Both the position numbers and the translations under genes were made by a program. A stretch of DNA of 64,000 bases from JAKPAM01 sp047601745 (GTDB lineage: Bacteria > Pseudomonadota > Gammaproteobacteria > Burkholderiales > Burkholderiaceae_E), in NCBI GenBank assembly GCA_047601745.1, contig JASGIS010000001.1, forward strand, positions 1,612,001 through 1,676,000, given 5' to 3'. This document shows positions 40,424 to 48,602 of this stretch, piece after piece; position 1 is the first letter of the stretch; each line of letters opens with the position of its first letter. The notes beneath the pieces were generated by a model that saw nothing but the letters and a program-made list of their open reading frames with translations, did not search any database and had not been told where the DNA came from.

Positions 40424-41630
40424 GCAGCGGGCATTCGCTGATCGATACCGGCATGAAGGTTTCCTCGGCCGAGAACTTCTTGACCAGCTTGACGACGTCG
40501 TCCTTGTTCTTCATCTCTTCGGGCGCTTTGGCCACCGCGTAGTACATATCGCGCATCAGGCGCCCGTCGGCACGGATCTTCGCGCCCTTCGTGAAGAAAT
40601 CCTCGACCGACGTCTGCTTCATCTTCGCCAGTACGGCCTTCGTGTCGGTCGAGCCCACGGCCTTGACGGCCTTAAGGTAGTGCAGCACCGCGCTGTAGAC
40701 GTTGGCCTGCGGGTCCGTCGGCATCTTGCCGTTGAACGCCTTGCGGAAACGTTCGGTCCACGCGCGGCTCGCATCGCTCTCGTCCCAGTAGAAGCTCTGC
40801 ACGATCGGCATCCCGGCCGAAACCTGGTTGCCCAACGCGTAGATGTCGTCGGTCGTCATCGAGAACGGGATGAAGTTCTGCCCCGATTCGCGGATGCGGA
40901 ACTCGCCGGCCTGCTTGGTCGCGTTGGTCAGGTCCGCGCCGCCGGCGATCAGGCCGATGTTCTTGGCCTTGGACGCCTGCGCCTGCAGCAGGTACGAGCT
41001 GAAGTCCGGCGTGCCGATCGGAAACCGCACCGAGCCGACGGTCTTGCCCTGCACGCCGTCGATCATCGTGCGCGAATCCTTCTCGATGCTGTGGCCGGCC
41101 GCGTAGTCGACGGTGATGAAGTACCAGGTGTTCGGCTTGGCCGTCGCGGCCATGCCCTTGACGGTCAGGTTCGCCACCGCGTAGCCGTCGTTGGCCCACT
41201 GCATGCCGTTCGGCGAGCAGGCCTTGCCGCTCAGATCGCGGCTGCTGGCCATCGACAGCACCAGGATCTTGTCGCGGTCCTGCGTCAGTTTCTGCACGGC
41301 CAGCGCCACGCCAGAGCTGTAGATGTCGAAGACCGCGCCGACGCCGTCGTTGTCGAACCACCGGCCGACCATCGCCGAGCCCACGTCGGGCTTGTGCTGA
41401 TGGTCACCGACGACGACCTCGATCGGCTTGCCGAACAGGCTGCCGCCGATGTCCTCGATCGCGAGCCTGGCCGCCACGACGGAACCGGCGCCGGTGATCG
41501 ACGAGAACACGCCCGACTGGTCGTTGAGGATGCCGATCTTGACCGGCCCGTTCGATTGCGCGAACGCCGGGAACGCCAAACAAGTCAGGGCCGCGGCGAG
41601 CCCGAGCGAACGCCATGCGGCCTTCGACAT
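40413..41630 (-). CDS. Branched-chain amino-acid-type ABC transporter substrate-binding protein
   Basis: A 405-residue periplasmic binding protein (Peripl_BP_6). The signal peptide is MSKAAWRSLGLAAALTCLAFPAFA, followed by VKIGILNDQSGVFSSITG, AARLAIEDIGG and the two-lobe pattern with FFKKGA-like and VYSAVLHYLKAVKA blocks. The family takes up amino acids, amides and many aromatic or carboxylic acids. No membrane or ATPase genes follow; a LivF tail is the only other trace in the window (31530). Start at 41630 behind GGAAGACAG. It overlaps the convergent PPOX-fold gene by 11 bases. Confidence 0.92.
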   Translation of the reverse strand: MSKAAWRSLGLAAALTCLAFPAFAQSNGPVKIGILNDQSGVFSSITGAGSVVAARLAIEDIGGSLFGKPIEVVVGDHQHKPDVGSAMVGRWFDNDGVGAVFDIYSSGVALAVQKLTQDRDKILVLSMASSRDLSGKACSPNGMQWANDGYAVANLTVKGMAATAKPNTWYFITVDYAAGHSIEKDSRTMIDGVQGKTVGSVRFPIGTPDFSSYLLQAQASKAKNIGLIAGGADLTNATKQAGEFRIRESGQNFIPFSMTTDDIYALGNQVSAGMPIVQSFYWDESDASRAWTERFRKAFNGKMPTDPQANVYSAVLHYLKAVKAVGSTDTKAVLAKMKQTSVEDFFTKGAKIRADGRLMRDMYYAVAKAPEEMKNKDDVVKLVKKFSAEETFMPVSISECPLLKQ

Positions 41631-41745
41631 CTGTCTTCCTCCATGTGATGATGTGCCCGTGCGGATACGCCGGCGCGGGCTGGCTCGCATCGTTCCACCT
41701 CGGGGTGGGACGTGTCAACGCAACGACAACGAACCTGGAAGACCG

Positions 41746-42168
41746 ATGAGCCTGGTCGAAGAATTCAACGCGCGCACCGTCGGCAACCTGCCCGGACATC
41801 TGGGCCTCGTCATCACGCAGGTCGAACAAAACGAAGTGCGCGCGACGATGCCGGTGCGCAAGGAGTTGATGGCGCCCAACGGCTTCCTGCACGCGGGCAG
41901 CCTCGTCACGCTGGCCGACACCTCGGCCGGCTGCGGCTGCCTGGCCACGCTGCCCGAGGGCGCGACCGGCTTCACGACGGTCGAGCTCAAGTCCAACCAT
42001 CTGGGCACCGCGCGCGACGGCACGGTCGACTGCGTGGCCACCGCCGCGCACCTGGGCCGCACGACGCAGGTCTGGGATGCCGTGGTCACGCACCGCGAGA
42101 CCGGCAAGACGCTGGTGCTGTTCCGCTGCACGCAGATGATCCTGTATCCGGCGCCGCGCGCCGGCTGA
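41746..42168 (+). CDS. PaaI-family thioesterase (hotdog fold)
   Basis: This 140-residue hotdog thioesterase contains NGFLHAGSLVTLADTSAGCGCLATLPEG, with the H-x-G-x-x-x-x-L-x-D-x-x core in which Asp is catalytic, and FTTVELKSNHLGTARDG, the strand that follows. It would hydrolyse acyl- or aryl-CoA intermediates that stall in the pathway, as PaaI does for phenylacetyl-CoA derivatives. It is divergent from the binding-protein gene (115-base gap) and probably co-transcribed with the Bug receptor 137 bases downstream. ACCTGGAAGACCG precedes the ATG. Confidence 0.93.
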   Translation: MSLVEEFNARTVGNLPGHLGLVITQVEQNEVRATMPVRKELMAPNGFLHAGSLVTLADTSAGCGCLATLPEGATGFTTVELKSNHLGTARDGTVDCVATAAHLGRTTQVWDAVVTHRETGKTLVLFRCTQMILYPAPRAG

Positions 42169-42305
42169 GGCGGGGCGGGGACGGAAAGAACGCGTGAAGC
42201 GGATACGGGATTGACCCGATCCCGGCGAGGGGCCGCGCGGAGAAGAATGGAACGCACCGATACGCGTCGCGGATCGATGCCATCCACCCGTTCGAGGAGA
42301 CCCCG

Positions 42306-43280
42306 ATGAAGCCGCTGTTTGCCGCCTGCCTGTTCGCCGTCACGGCCTTGGGGGCGCCCCTGGCCGCGCACGCGCAAGCGCACCCATGGCCGGCCAGGCC
42401 GGTGCGATGGGTAGTCCCGTATCCGGCCGGCGGCGGCTCGGACTTCCTGGCCCGCAACATCGGGCAGCAGTTGTCGACGCAGATCGGCCAGCCGGTCGTC
42501 ATCGACAACAAGCCCGGCGGCAACACCGCGATCGCCGCCTCCGAGGTCGCGCGGTCGGCGCCCGACGGCGAGACGCTGCTGTCGGCCGACAACGGCACGC
42601 TGGTCTACAACCCGGCGCTGTACAAGAGCCTGTCGTACAACCCCGGCAAGGACCTGGCGCCGGTCACGCTGATGGGGCGGTTCCCGATGATCCTTGTCGT
42701 CGGACCGGGCGTGAAGGCCGCCGACGTCAAGGCCTTCGTCGCCGAGATCCGCGCGACGCCCGACGGCATCAACTACGCGTCGGCCGGTGCAGGTAGTCCG
42801 CATCACCTGGCGATGGAATTGTTCAGGACCGAGGCCGGCCTGAAGATGACGCACGCCGCTTATCGCGGGGCCGCGCCGGCGCTGGCCGACGTCGCCGGCG
42901 GACAGGTCCCGGCGATGATGGTCGACCTCGCGGCCGGCGCCGGCTTCATCAAGGGCGGCAAGGTACGGCCGCTGGCCGTCGCCAACGCCAAACGCCTGCC
43001 GCAACTGCCCGACGTGCCCACGTTCGCCGAGATGGGCTTCGACGTCGAGGCGGCCGCATTGGTCGGCCTGGTCGTGCCGTCGGCGACGCCGCCGGACGTG
43101 ATCGCCGCGATCAACAAGCAGGTCGTCGCCGCGATCAATTCGCCCGAGGTCCACCGCAAGCTCGTCGATTTCGGCATCGAACCGGTCGCCGACTCGCCGA
43201 CGCAGTTCGCCGAGCTGCTGAAGAGCGAGACCACGCGCTGGCACAAGCTGATCCGCGATCTGCGGATATCGCTGGACTAA
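42306..43280 (+). CDS. Tripartite tricarboxylate transporter substrate-binding (Bug family) protein
   Basis: A 324-residue exported receptor: signal peptide KPLFAACLFAVTALGAPLAAHA, then WPARPVRWVVPYPAGGGSDFLAR, VVIDNKPGGNTAIAASEVAR and NYASAGAGSPHHLAMELFR, with LPDVPTFAEMG near the end. It is the second Bug protein in the window and differs clearly from the first. Direction and spacing put it between the thioesterase gene and the P450 fusion gene, so it may import the substrate of that oxygenase. GAGGAGACCCCG precedes the ATG. Confidence 0.94.
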   Translation: MKPLFAACLFAVTALGAPLAAHAQAHPWPARPVRWVVPYPAGGGSDFLARNIGQQLSTQIGQPVVIDNKPGGNTAIAASEVARSAPDGETLLSADNGTLVYNPALYKSLSYNPGKDLAPVTLMGRFPMILVVGPGVKAADVKAFVAEIRATPDGINYASAGAGSPHHLAMELFRTEAGLKMTHAAYRGAAPALADVAGGQVPAMMVDLAAGAGFIKGGKVRPLAVANAKRLPQLPDVPTFAEMGFDVEAAALVGLVVPSATPPDVIAAINKQVVAAINSPEVHRKLVDFGIEPVADSPTQFAELLKSETTRWHKLIRDLRISLD

Positions 43281-43320
43281 GGGCGGGCGAACTCGGGCGC
43301 ACGAGGCGAACCGAGTGAAC

Positions 43321-43356
43321 CGGGCGAACCGGGCGAACCGGGCGAACCGGGCGAAC
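43321..43356 (+). repeat. Nonanucleotide tandem repeat upstream of the P450 fusion gene
   Basis: Four perfect CGGGCGAAC units in tandem are flanked by diverged copies (GAGGCGAACCGAGTGAAC before, GCGAACCGAGGTGAAC after), spanning about 43295-43385. The array fills the 116-base gap between the receptor stop and the oxygenase start, where its copy number would change leader length. Confidence 0.9.
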
Positions 43357-43396
43357 CGGGGCGAGCGAGCGCGAACCGAGGTGAACGAAGGAGACG

Positions 43397-45775
43397 ATGA
43401 TGAGCGAAGTCACTTCCCGCGGCCCGAGCGCCGGTGAGAGCGGCGGCTGTCCGTTCGCGCACGATGCCGCCGCGTCGCGGTCGCCGATCGGCTGCCCGGT
43501 CAGCGCGCGGGCCGCGACCTTCGATCCGTTCAGCGACGGCTACCAGCAGGATCCGCCCGAGTACGTCAGGTGGGCCCGCGAGCAGGAGCCGGTGTTCTAC
43601 AGCCCGGTGCTCGACTATTGGGTCGTCACCCGCTTCGACGACATCAAGGCGATCTTTCGCGACAACCTCACGTTCAGCCCCTCGATCGCGCTCGAGAAGA
43701 TCACGCCGACCGGCCCGGAGGCGAACGCGGTGCTCGCCAGCTACGGCTTCGCGCTGAACCGCACGCTGGTCAACGAGGACGAGCCCGCGCACATGCCGCG
43801 CCGGCGCGCGCTGATGGAACCGTTCACGCCCGAGCACCTGAAGCGCCACGAACCGCTGGTGCGCCGGCTCGCGCGCGAATACGTCGACCGCTTCATCGAC
43901 GACGGCCGCGCCGACCTGGTCGACCAGATGCTGTGGGAAGTGCCGCTGACGGTCGCGCTGCATTTCCTGGGCGTACCCGAAGAAGACATGGACACGCTGC
44001 GCCGCTACAGCATCGCGCACACCGTCAACACCTGGGGCCGGCCGAAGCCCGAAGAGCAGGTGGCCGTCGCGCACGCGGTCGGCAACTTCTGGCAGTACGC
44101 CGGCAAGGTGCTCGACAAGATGCGCCAGAATCCGGACGCGCCGGGCTGGATGCAGTACGGCATCCGCAAACAAAGGGAACTGCCCGAGGTCGTCACCGAC
44201 TCGTACCTGCATTCGATGATGATGGCCGGCATCGTTGCCGCGCACGAGACCACCGCCAACGCGATCGCCAACGCGATGAAGCTGCTGCTGCAGCATCCGA
44301 CCGCGTGGCGCGACCTGTGCGAAGACCCGGCGCTGATACCGAATGCCGTCGAGGAATGCCTGCGCCACAACGGATCGGTTGCCGCGTGGCGTCGTCTGGC
44401 GACGAAGGACGTCACCGTCGGCGGCGTCGCGATCCCGGCCGGATCGCGGCTGCTGATCGTCACCTCGTCGGCCAACCACGATGAGCGGCACTTCGCCGAT
44501 GCCGACCTGTTCGACATCCGGCGCGACAACGCCAGCGACCACCTGACCTTCGGCTACGGCTCGCACCAGTGCATGGGCAAGAACCTGGCGCGGATGGAGA
44601 TCCAGATCTTCCTCGAGGAGTTCACGCGCCGGCTGCCGCACATGAAGCTCGTGCCGCAGCGGTTCACTTATGTGCCCAACACTTCGTTCCGCGGGCCCGA
44701 GCATCTGTGGGTCGAGTGGGATCCGGCGCGGAACGCCGAGAGGCGCGATCCCTCGCTGCGCGACCATGCGCGCGGCGCCGTCCGCATCGGCGAGCCGTCT
44801 GCGCACGCGATCACGCGGCCGATGATCGTCGAGAGTGTTACGCCGGTCGCACCGGACATCATCAAGCTGCGACTGGTCGCGGCCGACGGCCGCGCCGTGC
44901 CGCGCTGGTCGCCGGGCTCGCACATCGACGTCGAATGCGGCGATGGCGGGGAGGGCGGCGATGGACTGTCGCGCCAGTATTCGTTGTGCGGCGACCCGGC
45001 CGACAGTCAAGCGCTGGAGATCGCCGTGCTGCGCGAGGCGCAGAGTCGTGGCGGCTCGGCCTGGCTGCATGCGCACGTCAAGGTCGGCGACCGCTTGCGC
45101 ATCCGCGGGCCGCGCAATCATTTCCGGCTGGACGAACAGGCGCGACGACTCGTGCTGATCGCCGGCGGTATCGGTATCACGCCGATCATGGCGATGGCGC
45201 GCCGGGCGCGCGAGTTGGGCATCGACTATGTGCTGCACTACTGCGGTCGCAGTCGCCAGAGGCTGGCGTTCGTCGACGAGTTGGCTGCGCTGCATGGCCA
45301 GCGGCTGCATCTGCATCTCAGCGATGAAGGCAGCCGGCTGGACGTAGCCTCGTTGCTGGCCACGCCCGACGCTGGTGCGCGCGTCTTCGCGTGTGGTCCG
45401 CTGCGATTGCTCGATGCATTGGAAGCCGCGTGCGCGCACTGGCCCGACGACACGCTGCGCGTCGAGCATTTCGAATCGACGCTCGGCACGCTGGATCCGG
45501 CGCGCGAGCACGCGTTCGAGGTCGAACTGAAGGATTCGGGGTTGACCGTGCCGGTGCGGGCTGACCAGACGCTGCTGGCCGCGCTAAGGGCGGCGAATAT
45601 CGACGTGCAGAGCGATTGCGAGGAAGGGCTTTGCGGGTCTTGCGAGGTGCGGGTGCTGGCGGGGGAGGTCGATCACCGGGATCGGGTGTTGACGCGGGGG
45701 GAGAGGGAGGAAGGGGAGCGAATGATGAGTTGTTGTTCGCGGGCTCGGGGTGGGAGGTTGGTGTTGGAGTTGTAG
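43397..45775 (+). CDS. Self-sufficient cytochrome P450 (CYP116-like: heme, FMN reductase, 2Fe-2S)
   Basis: A 792-residue fusion. The heme domain (about 40-450) has I-helix AGIVAAHETT (277-286), ExxR at 320-323 and heme ligand Cys392 in FGYGSHQCMG. The reductase part (about 480-700) has SRQYSLCGDP for FMN and GGIGITPIMAMARR for NADH. The C-terminal ferredoxin has Cys741, 746, 749 and 779 or 780 (CEEGLCGSC ... SCC). This is the class VII P450-PFOR arrangement, which hydroxylates or O-dealkylates aromatic and other compounds without separate partners. All cofactor residues are present. GAAGGAGACG precedes tandem ATG codons. Confidence 0.95.
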   Translation: MMSEVTSRGPSAGESGGCPFAHDAAASRSPIGCPVSARAATFDPFSDGYQQDPPEYVRWAREQEPVFYSPVLDYWVVTRFDDIKAIFRDNLTFSPSIALEKITPTGPEANAVLASYGFALNRTLVNEDEPAHMPRRRALMEPFTPEHLKRHEPLVRRLAREYVDRFIDDGRADLVDQMLWEVPLTVALHFLGVPEEDMDTLRRYSIAHTVNTWGRPKPEEQVAVAHAVGNFWQYAGKVLDKMRQNPDAPGWMQYGIRKQRELPEVVTDSYLHSMMMAGIVAAHETTANAIANAMKLLLQHPTAWRDLCEDPALIPNAVEECLRHNGSVAAWRRLATKDVTVGGVAIPAGSRLLIVTSSANHDERHFADADLFDIRRDNASDHLTFGYGSHQCMGKNLARMEIQIFLEEFTRRLPHMKLVPQRFTYVPNTSFRGPEHLWVEWDPARNAERRDPSLRDHARGAVRIGEPSAHAITRPMIVESVTPVAPDIIKLRLVAADGRAVPRWSPGSHIDVECGDGGEGGDGLSRQYSLCGDPADSQALEIAVLREAQSRGGSAWLHAHVKVGDRLRIRGPRNHFRLDEQARRLVLIAGGIGITPIMAMARRARELGIDYVLHYCGRSRQRLAFVDELAALHGQRLHLHLSDEGSRLDVASLLATPDAGARVFACGPLRLLDALEAACAHWPDDTLRVEHFESTLGTLDPAREHAFEVELKDSGLTVPVRADQTLLAALRAANIDVQSDCEEGLCGSCEVRVLAGEVDHRDRVLTRGEREEGERMMSCCSRARGGRLVLEL

Positions 45776-46151
45776 GGAGGATGGGCATTCTTCCCGCAAG
45801 CCAAAGTGTCAACGAGATTCGAGACGCTCTCCTCCTATGAATTGTGGTGTATTCAGGGATTTGAATGGGACCGCCAAAGAGCCATGACGCCACTCGAATG
45901 GATGGCGTGAAGCGACGTAGTTTATTTCGCGTGATGCGGGTTTTCGCGCGTGACGTCTGCTTTGGATTGCACGGTTGAGATTGGCAGGTTATTTTGCGGG
46001 ATCGACAGCGTTCGTCTTTCCTGTCGAACTGCTCAAGCGGTCGATTGGCAAAGAGAAAGAAAGTTTTGATCGGTCACCAGCAGTGAGCGGAAGGAAGGTT
46101 AGTGACTGACGTTAGGTTGCATCGGGTATCTAAATTGAGTTAGGCGTTCAA
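45776..46151 (+). other. Gap before the second cassette cluster, with R' box
   Basis: These 376 bases are AT-richer than the preceding gene and contain no ORF I can support. GTTAGGC at 46139-46145, seven bases before the next start codon, is an R' box; a second GTTAGGT lies at 46111-46117. No convincing R'' partner is visible, so the left site of this cluster is degenerate. Confidence 0.6.
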
Positions 46152-46976
46152 GTGGCAAAGCATCAACTCGATCTGCTGGAAAACGCACTTGATAGTCTCG
46201 CCGAATCTCTTGCTAGATTCACGGAGGGCGACGGCGGTCACCCGAAGTCGTACAAGTTCGCGGTGTTGCACATGGCTCACTTTGTCGAACTCATATTCAA
46301 ACATCACATTGCTCAGAAGCACGCGCTTCTAATCTACCAGAACCCGTTCGCCAAGACTCTGGACCGCAATAAGACGATCGGGCTCTGGGAGGCTATCAAT
46401 TTTATCGAGAATGAGGCTAAAGGCTCAGTCTCGTCCGAACTGCGCACGGACTTGGAATGGCTGAAGCGACTACGAAATGACATTGAGCATCACAAGTTCG
46501 AAATGGAGGTGGCGGAAGTCCGTGTGACCATTGGGAGACTATTCAGATCCGTACTGGAGTTTCTTTCCGAGCATTCGGATGTAGACGTGGAATCTGCGAT
46601 TCCGGATGAGGCCATGAGAGCCTATAAGGTGCTTTCGGATGAATACGAGTTCCGGCGAGACGGGGCGATACGCGCGGCAGAGGAGATTGCTAACGCGCTT
46701 GAGCGGCATGATCCGTCCGACCCTGACGACGCCCCGGTAAGAGTTCACTGTGACCATTGTGACAATCCGACAATGGTGGTGAATGCGGAATCCAAGACTG
46801 GCTTTCGATGTACCTTTTGCGACGAAGAAGAGAGTGATGAGGTTCCTGCCAATTGCGATTCTTGCGGGGCGACATTCGCGATGGGCGAAATGGACTACTG
46901 GGAGACTGAAGACGGAGTTTGGGAAGGCCGTTGCTACCACTGCTCCGGGCGCTACTTAATGGAGAAAGACGATTGA
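46152..46976 (+). CDS. HEPN-like protein with two C-terminal zinc ribbons
   Basis: A 274-residue cassette-encoded protein. The N-terminal half is all-helical and carries Arg108-Asn-x3-His113 (LKRLRNDIEHH), the RNase motif (R-x4-H) of HEPN domains; upstream helices (YKFAVLHMAHFVELIFKHHI) fit the HEPN/Cthe_2314-like layout. The C-terminal part has two CxxC pairs per ribbon: C200/C203 with C220/C223, and C235/C238 with C261/C264. HEPN proteins are often RNA-cleaving toxins or defence effectors; zinc ribbons could bind nucleic acid. GTG start 7 bases after R'; it ends 5 bases before an R'' box. Function is inferred only. Confidence 0.7.
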   Translation: MAKHQLDLLENALDSLAESLARFTEGDGGHPKSYKFAVLHMAHFVELIFKHHIAQKHALLIYQNPFAKTLDRNKTIGLWEAINFIENEAKGSVSSELRTDLEWLKRLRNDIEHHKFEMEVAEVRVTIGRLFRSVLEFLSEHSDVDVESAIPDEAMRAYKVLSDEYEFRRDGAIRAAEEIANALERHDPSDPDDAPVRVHCDHCDNPTMVVNAESKTGFRCTFCDEEESDEVPANCDSCGATFAMGEMDYWETEDGVWEGRCYHCSGRYLMEKDD

Positions 46977-46980
46977 TTAC

Positions 46981-47004
46981 GCCTAACTGGTCGTTCCAAC
47001 GGAC
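46981..47004 (+). other. attC left half, split by an IS1111-type element
   Basis: GCCTAAC (46981-46987) plus TGGTCGTTCCAACGGAC is the left arm of the local attC family. It is cut exactly before the IS end; the right half resumes at 48401 with GCTTGACCCGTCC. Confidence 0.9.
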
Positions 47005-47282
47005 GTACATGGACGCCCCCGGTTTGCCAAGCAGTCAGACCGTGAAGAAGCGAAGGTAAAGATTGCTCCCGTACATCCGGACTCAGACGTTACTGTCGGT
47101 CCCTGATGGGATTGGCTGGTCGAGGCTCTATCGCTTGAAAGCACTGAGTTCGTGCGCTGTCCGTTCCGAGCTTTCTCGACCCCGGTCTTACCTGTCGTTG
47201 CCATCATGAGCTGTCTTGCCGAGCAATCTGCGGGCGGGTGCGGTACTCCTTATGTAGGCGAAGCTTGAACGGTCAGCGGCGC
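47005..47282 (-). ncRNA. Candidate seekRNA/bridge RNA region of the IS1111-type element
   Basis: The 278 bases downstream of the transposase gene have no credible ORF and occupy the end where IS1111 elements encode their guide RNA. The target known here is the attC left arm CCAACGGAC joined to GCTTGACCCG, so target-pairing loops can be looked for directly. Exact RNA ends are not determined. Confidence 0.45.
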
Positions 47283-48311
47283 TTAGGCCGCCGCAGCTTT
47301 TGGAGGCTGCGCGTGGTAATCGGCGTTGCGAGCGAGAAGGGCCCACACGATGCGAGCGTTGCGGTTGGCCAGGGCGACGGCGGCGATGTTGTTGTTGCGC
47401 CTGCCAGCGACCCTGGCGACCCAGTCGCCTGGGCGGCGATTCAGGGCGTGACGCAGCACTGCCCTGGCGCCGTGGATCAACAGAGTTCGCAGGTAGGTGT
47501 TGCCTCGTTTGCTCATGCCCAGCAGCGTGGGCTTGCCGCCGCTGGAGTGCTGACGGGGCACGAGGCCGAGCCAGGCTGCGAACTGTCGGCTGTTGCTGAA
47601 GTTGCGAGCGTTGCCCACCGAGGCAACCAGAGCACTGGCTGTGAGCGGGCCGACCCCGGGGATCTTCTGCAAGCGCTGACAAGCATCGCTGCTGCGCTGC
47701 CACTGGCGGATCTGAAGCTCGATGGCCAGAACCTGCTCGTTGAGCACTCGCAGATGGTCGAGCAGTCGTTGGATCAGCAGCCTGAAGGCGGTGGACAGCT
47801 CGTTGCTCGCATCCTCGATCAAGTCGATCACGCGCTCACCGACATGAGCGATACCCTGGGGCACGACCAGGCCGAACTCGGCGAGCAGGCCGCGGATCTG
47901 GTTGGCTTGGGCGGTACGGGCCTTGACGAAGCCCTGGCGCACCCGGTGCAGGGCGAGCACGAACTGCTGGTCGACGGACTTGACCGGCACGAAGCGCATC
48001 GAGGGGCGGCCAACGGCCTCACAGATGGCCTGGGCATCGGCGGCATCATTCTTATTGCTCTTGACGAAGGGCTTGACGAACTGAGGGGCGATGAGCCGAA
48101 CATCGTGGCCGAGGGATTGCAGCTTGCGCGCCCAGTGGTGAGCACTGCCGCAGGCTTCCATGCCAACGAGGCAAGCTGGAAGGCGCGCAAAGAAAACCGC
48201 GACTTGATCGCGACGCAGCTGCTTGCGCAGGACGGTTTTGCCGTGCTCGTCAACACCGTGGACCTGGAAAGCATTCTTAGCCAGATCGAGGCCGATGGTA
48301 GTAATCTGCAT
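47283..48311 (-). CDS. IS110/IS1111 family transposase, intact
   Basis: A 342-residue recombinase from the ATG at 48311 (GGAGCG upstream). The DEDD RuvC-like domain has TIGLDLAKNAFQVHGVDEHG with the first Asp and SNKNDAADAQAICEA with the later acidic residues. The C-terminal domain has KIPGVGPLTASALVASVGN (helix-hairpin-helix-like) and WLGLVPRQHSSGGK with the catalytic Ser. All conserved residues are present and the frame is open, so this copy is likely active, unlike the frameshifted one at 1803. A longer frame to 48419 would start outside the element. Confidence 0.95.
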   Translation of the reverse strand: MQITTIGLDLAKNAFQVHGVDEHGKTVLRKQLRRDQVAVFFARLPACLVGMEACGSAHHWARKLQSLGHDVRLIAPQFVKPFVKSNKNDAADAQAICEAVGRPSMRFVPVKSVDQQFVLALHRVRQGFVKARTAQANQIRGLLAEFGLVVPQGIAHVGERVIDLIEDASNELSTAFRLLIQRLLDHLRVLNEQVLAIELQIRQWQRSSDACQRLQKIPGVGPLTASALVASVGNARNFSNSRQFAAWLGLVPRQHSSGGKPTLLGMSKRGNTYLRTLLIHGARAVLRHALNRRPGDWVARVAGRRNNNIAAVALANRNARIVWALLARNADYHAQPPKAAAA

Positions 48312-48400
48312 GTCGGACGCTCCTGTTCGGTTCGAGTGTTTGATCTCACATCCACTCTGGCACATCGATGCCGATTTCGGGTGGGGGCGTCCATCCCATT

Positions 48401-48473
48401 GCTTGACCCGTCCGACCACCCGCTGCCGCGGTTGGTCAGCCGCCTCAAGCGCCGCTGAACTCCGACGTTAGGT
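48401..48473 (+). other. attC right half, split by an IS1111-type element
   Basis: GCTTGACCCGTCCGACCACC, then CCGCCTCAAGCGCCGCTGAAC and an R'-like GTTAGGT at 48467-48473. It completes the site begun at 46981. The next 129 bases, before the TIR-like gene, have no ORF and include a strong ribosome-binding site AGGAGATAAA. Confidence 0.88.
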
Positions 48474-48602
48474 GTCGGAAGTCGTTTTGCGAGCTATTCG
48501 AAATCCATGGAAATGAACCAATCGGCATTCGCTCTCCGCTCTGAACAGCCAGCGCCAGTAACCGCTCTATAGTTGTAACCCTATACGCCCGCAGGAGATA
48601 AA

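Larger units (their letters stand above)
47005..48400 (-). mobile_element. Intact IS1111-type element inserted in an attC
   Basis: A 1396-base element with perfect 12-base subterminal inverted repeats ATGGACGCCCCC (47009-47020) and GGGGGCGTCCAT (48383-48394), 4 and 6 bases from the ends. One intact transposase gene is present, with a short upstream end and a 278-base downstream non-coding end. Removing it rejoins an attC without extra bases and no target duplication is seen, as expected for IS1111-attC elements. Confidence 0.92.

Noticed and set aside
43295..43385. CRISPR or transcription-factor array from CGGGCGAAC repeats
   Set aside because: Nine-base tandem units without spacers; treated as a simple tandem repeat.
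43277..45511. 744-residue minus-strand ORF opposite the P450 fusion
   Set aside because: Antisense shadow; its GSPGSPGSP end is only the nonanucleotide repeat read backwards.
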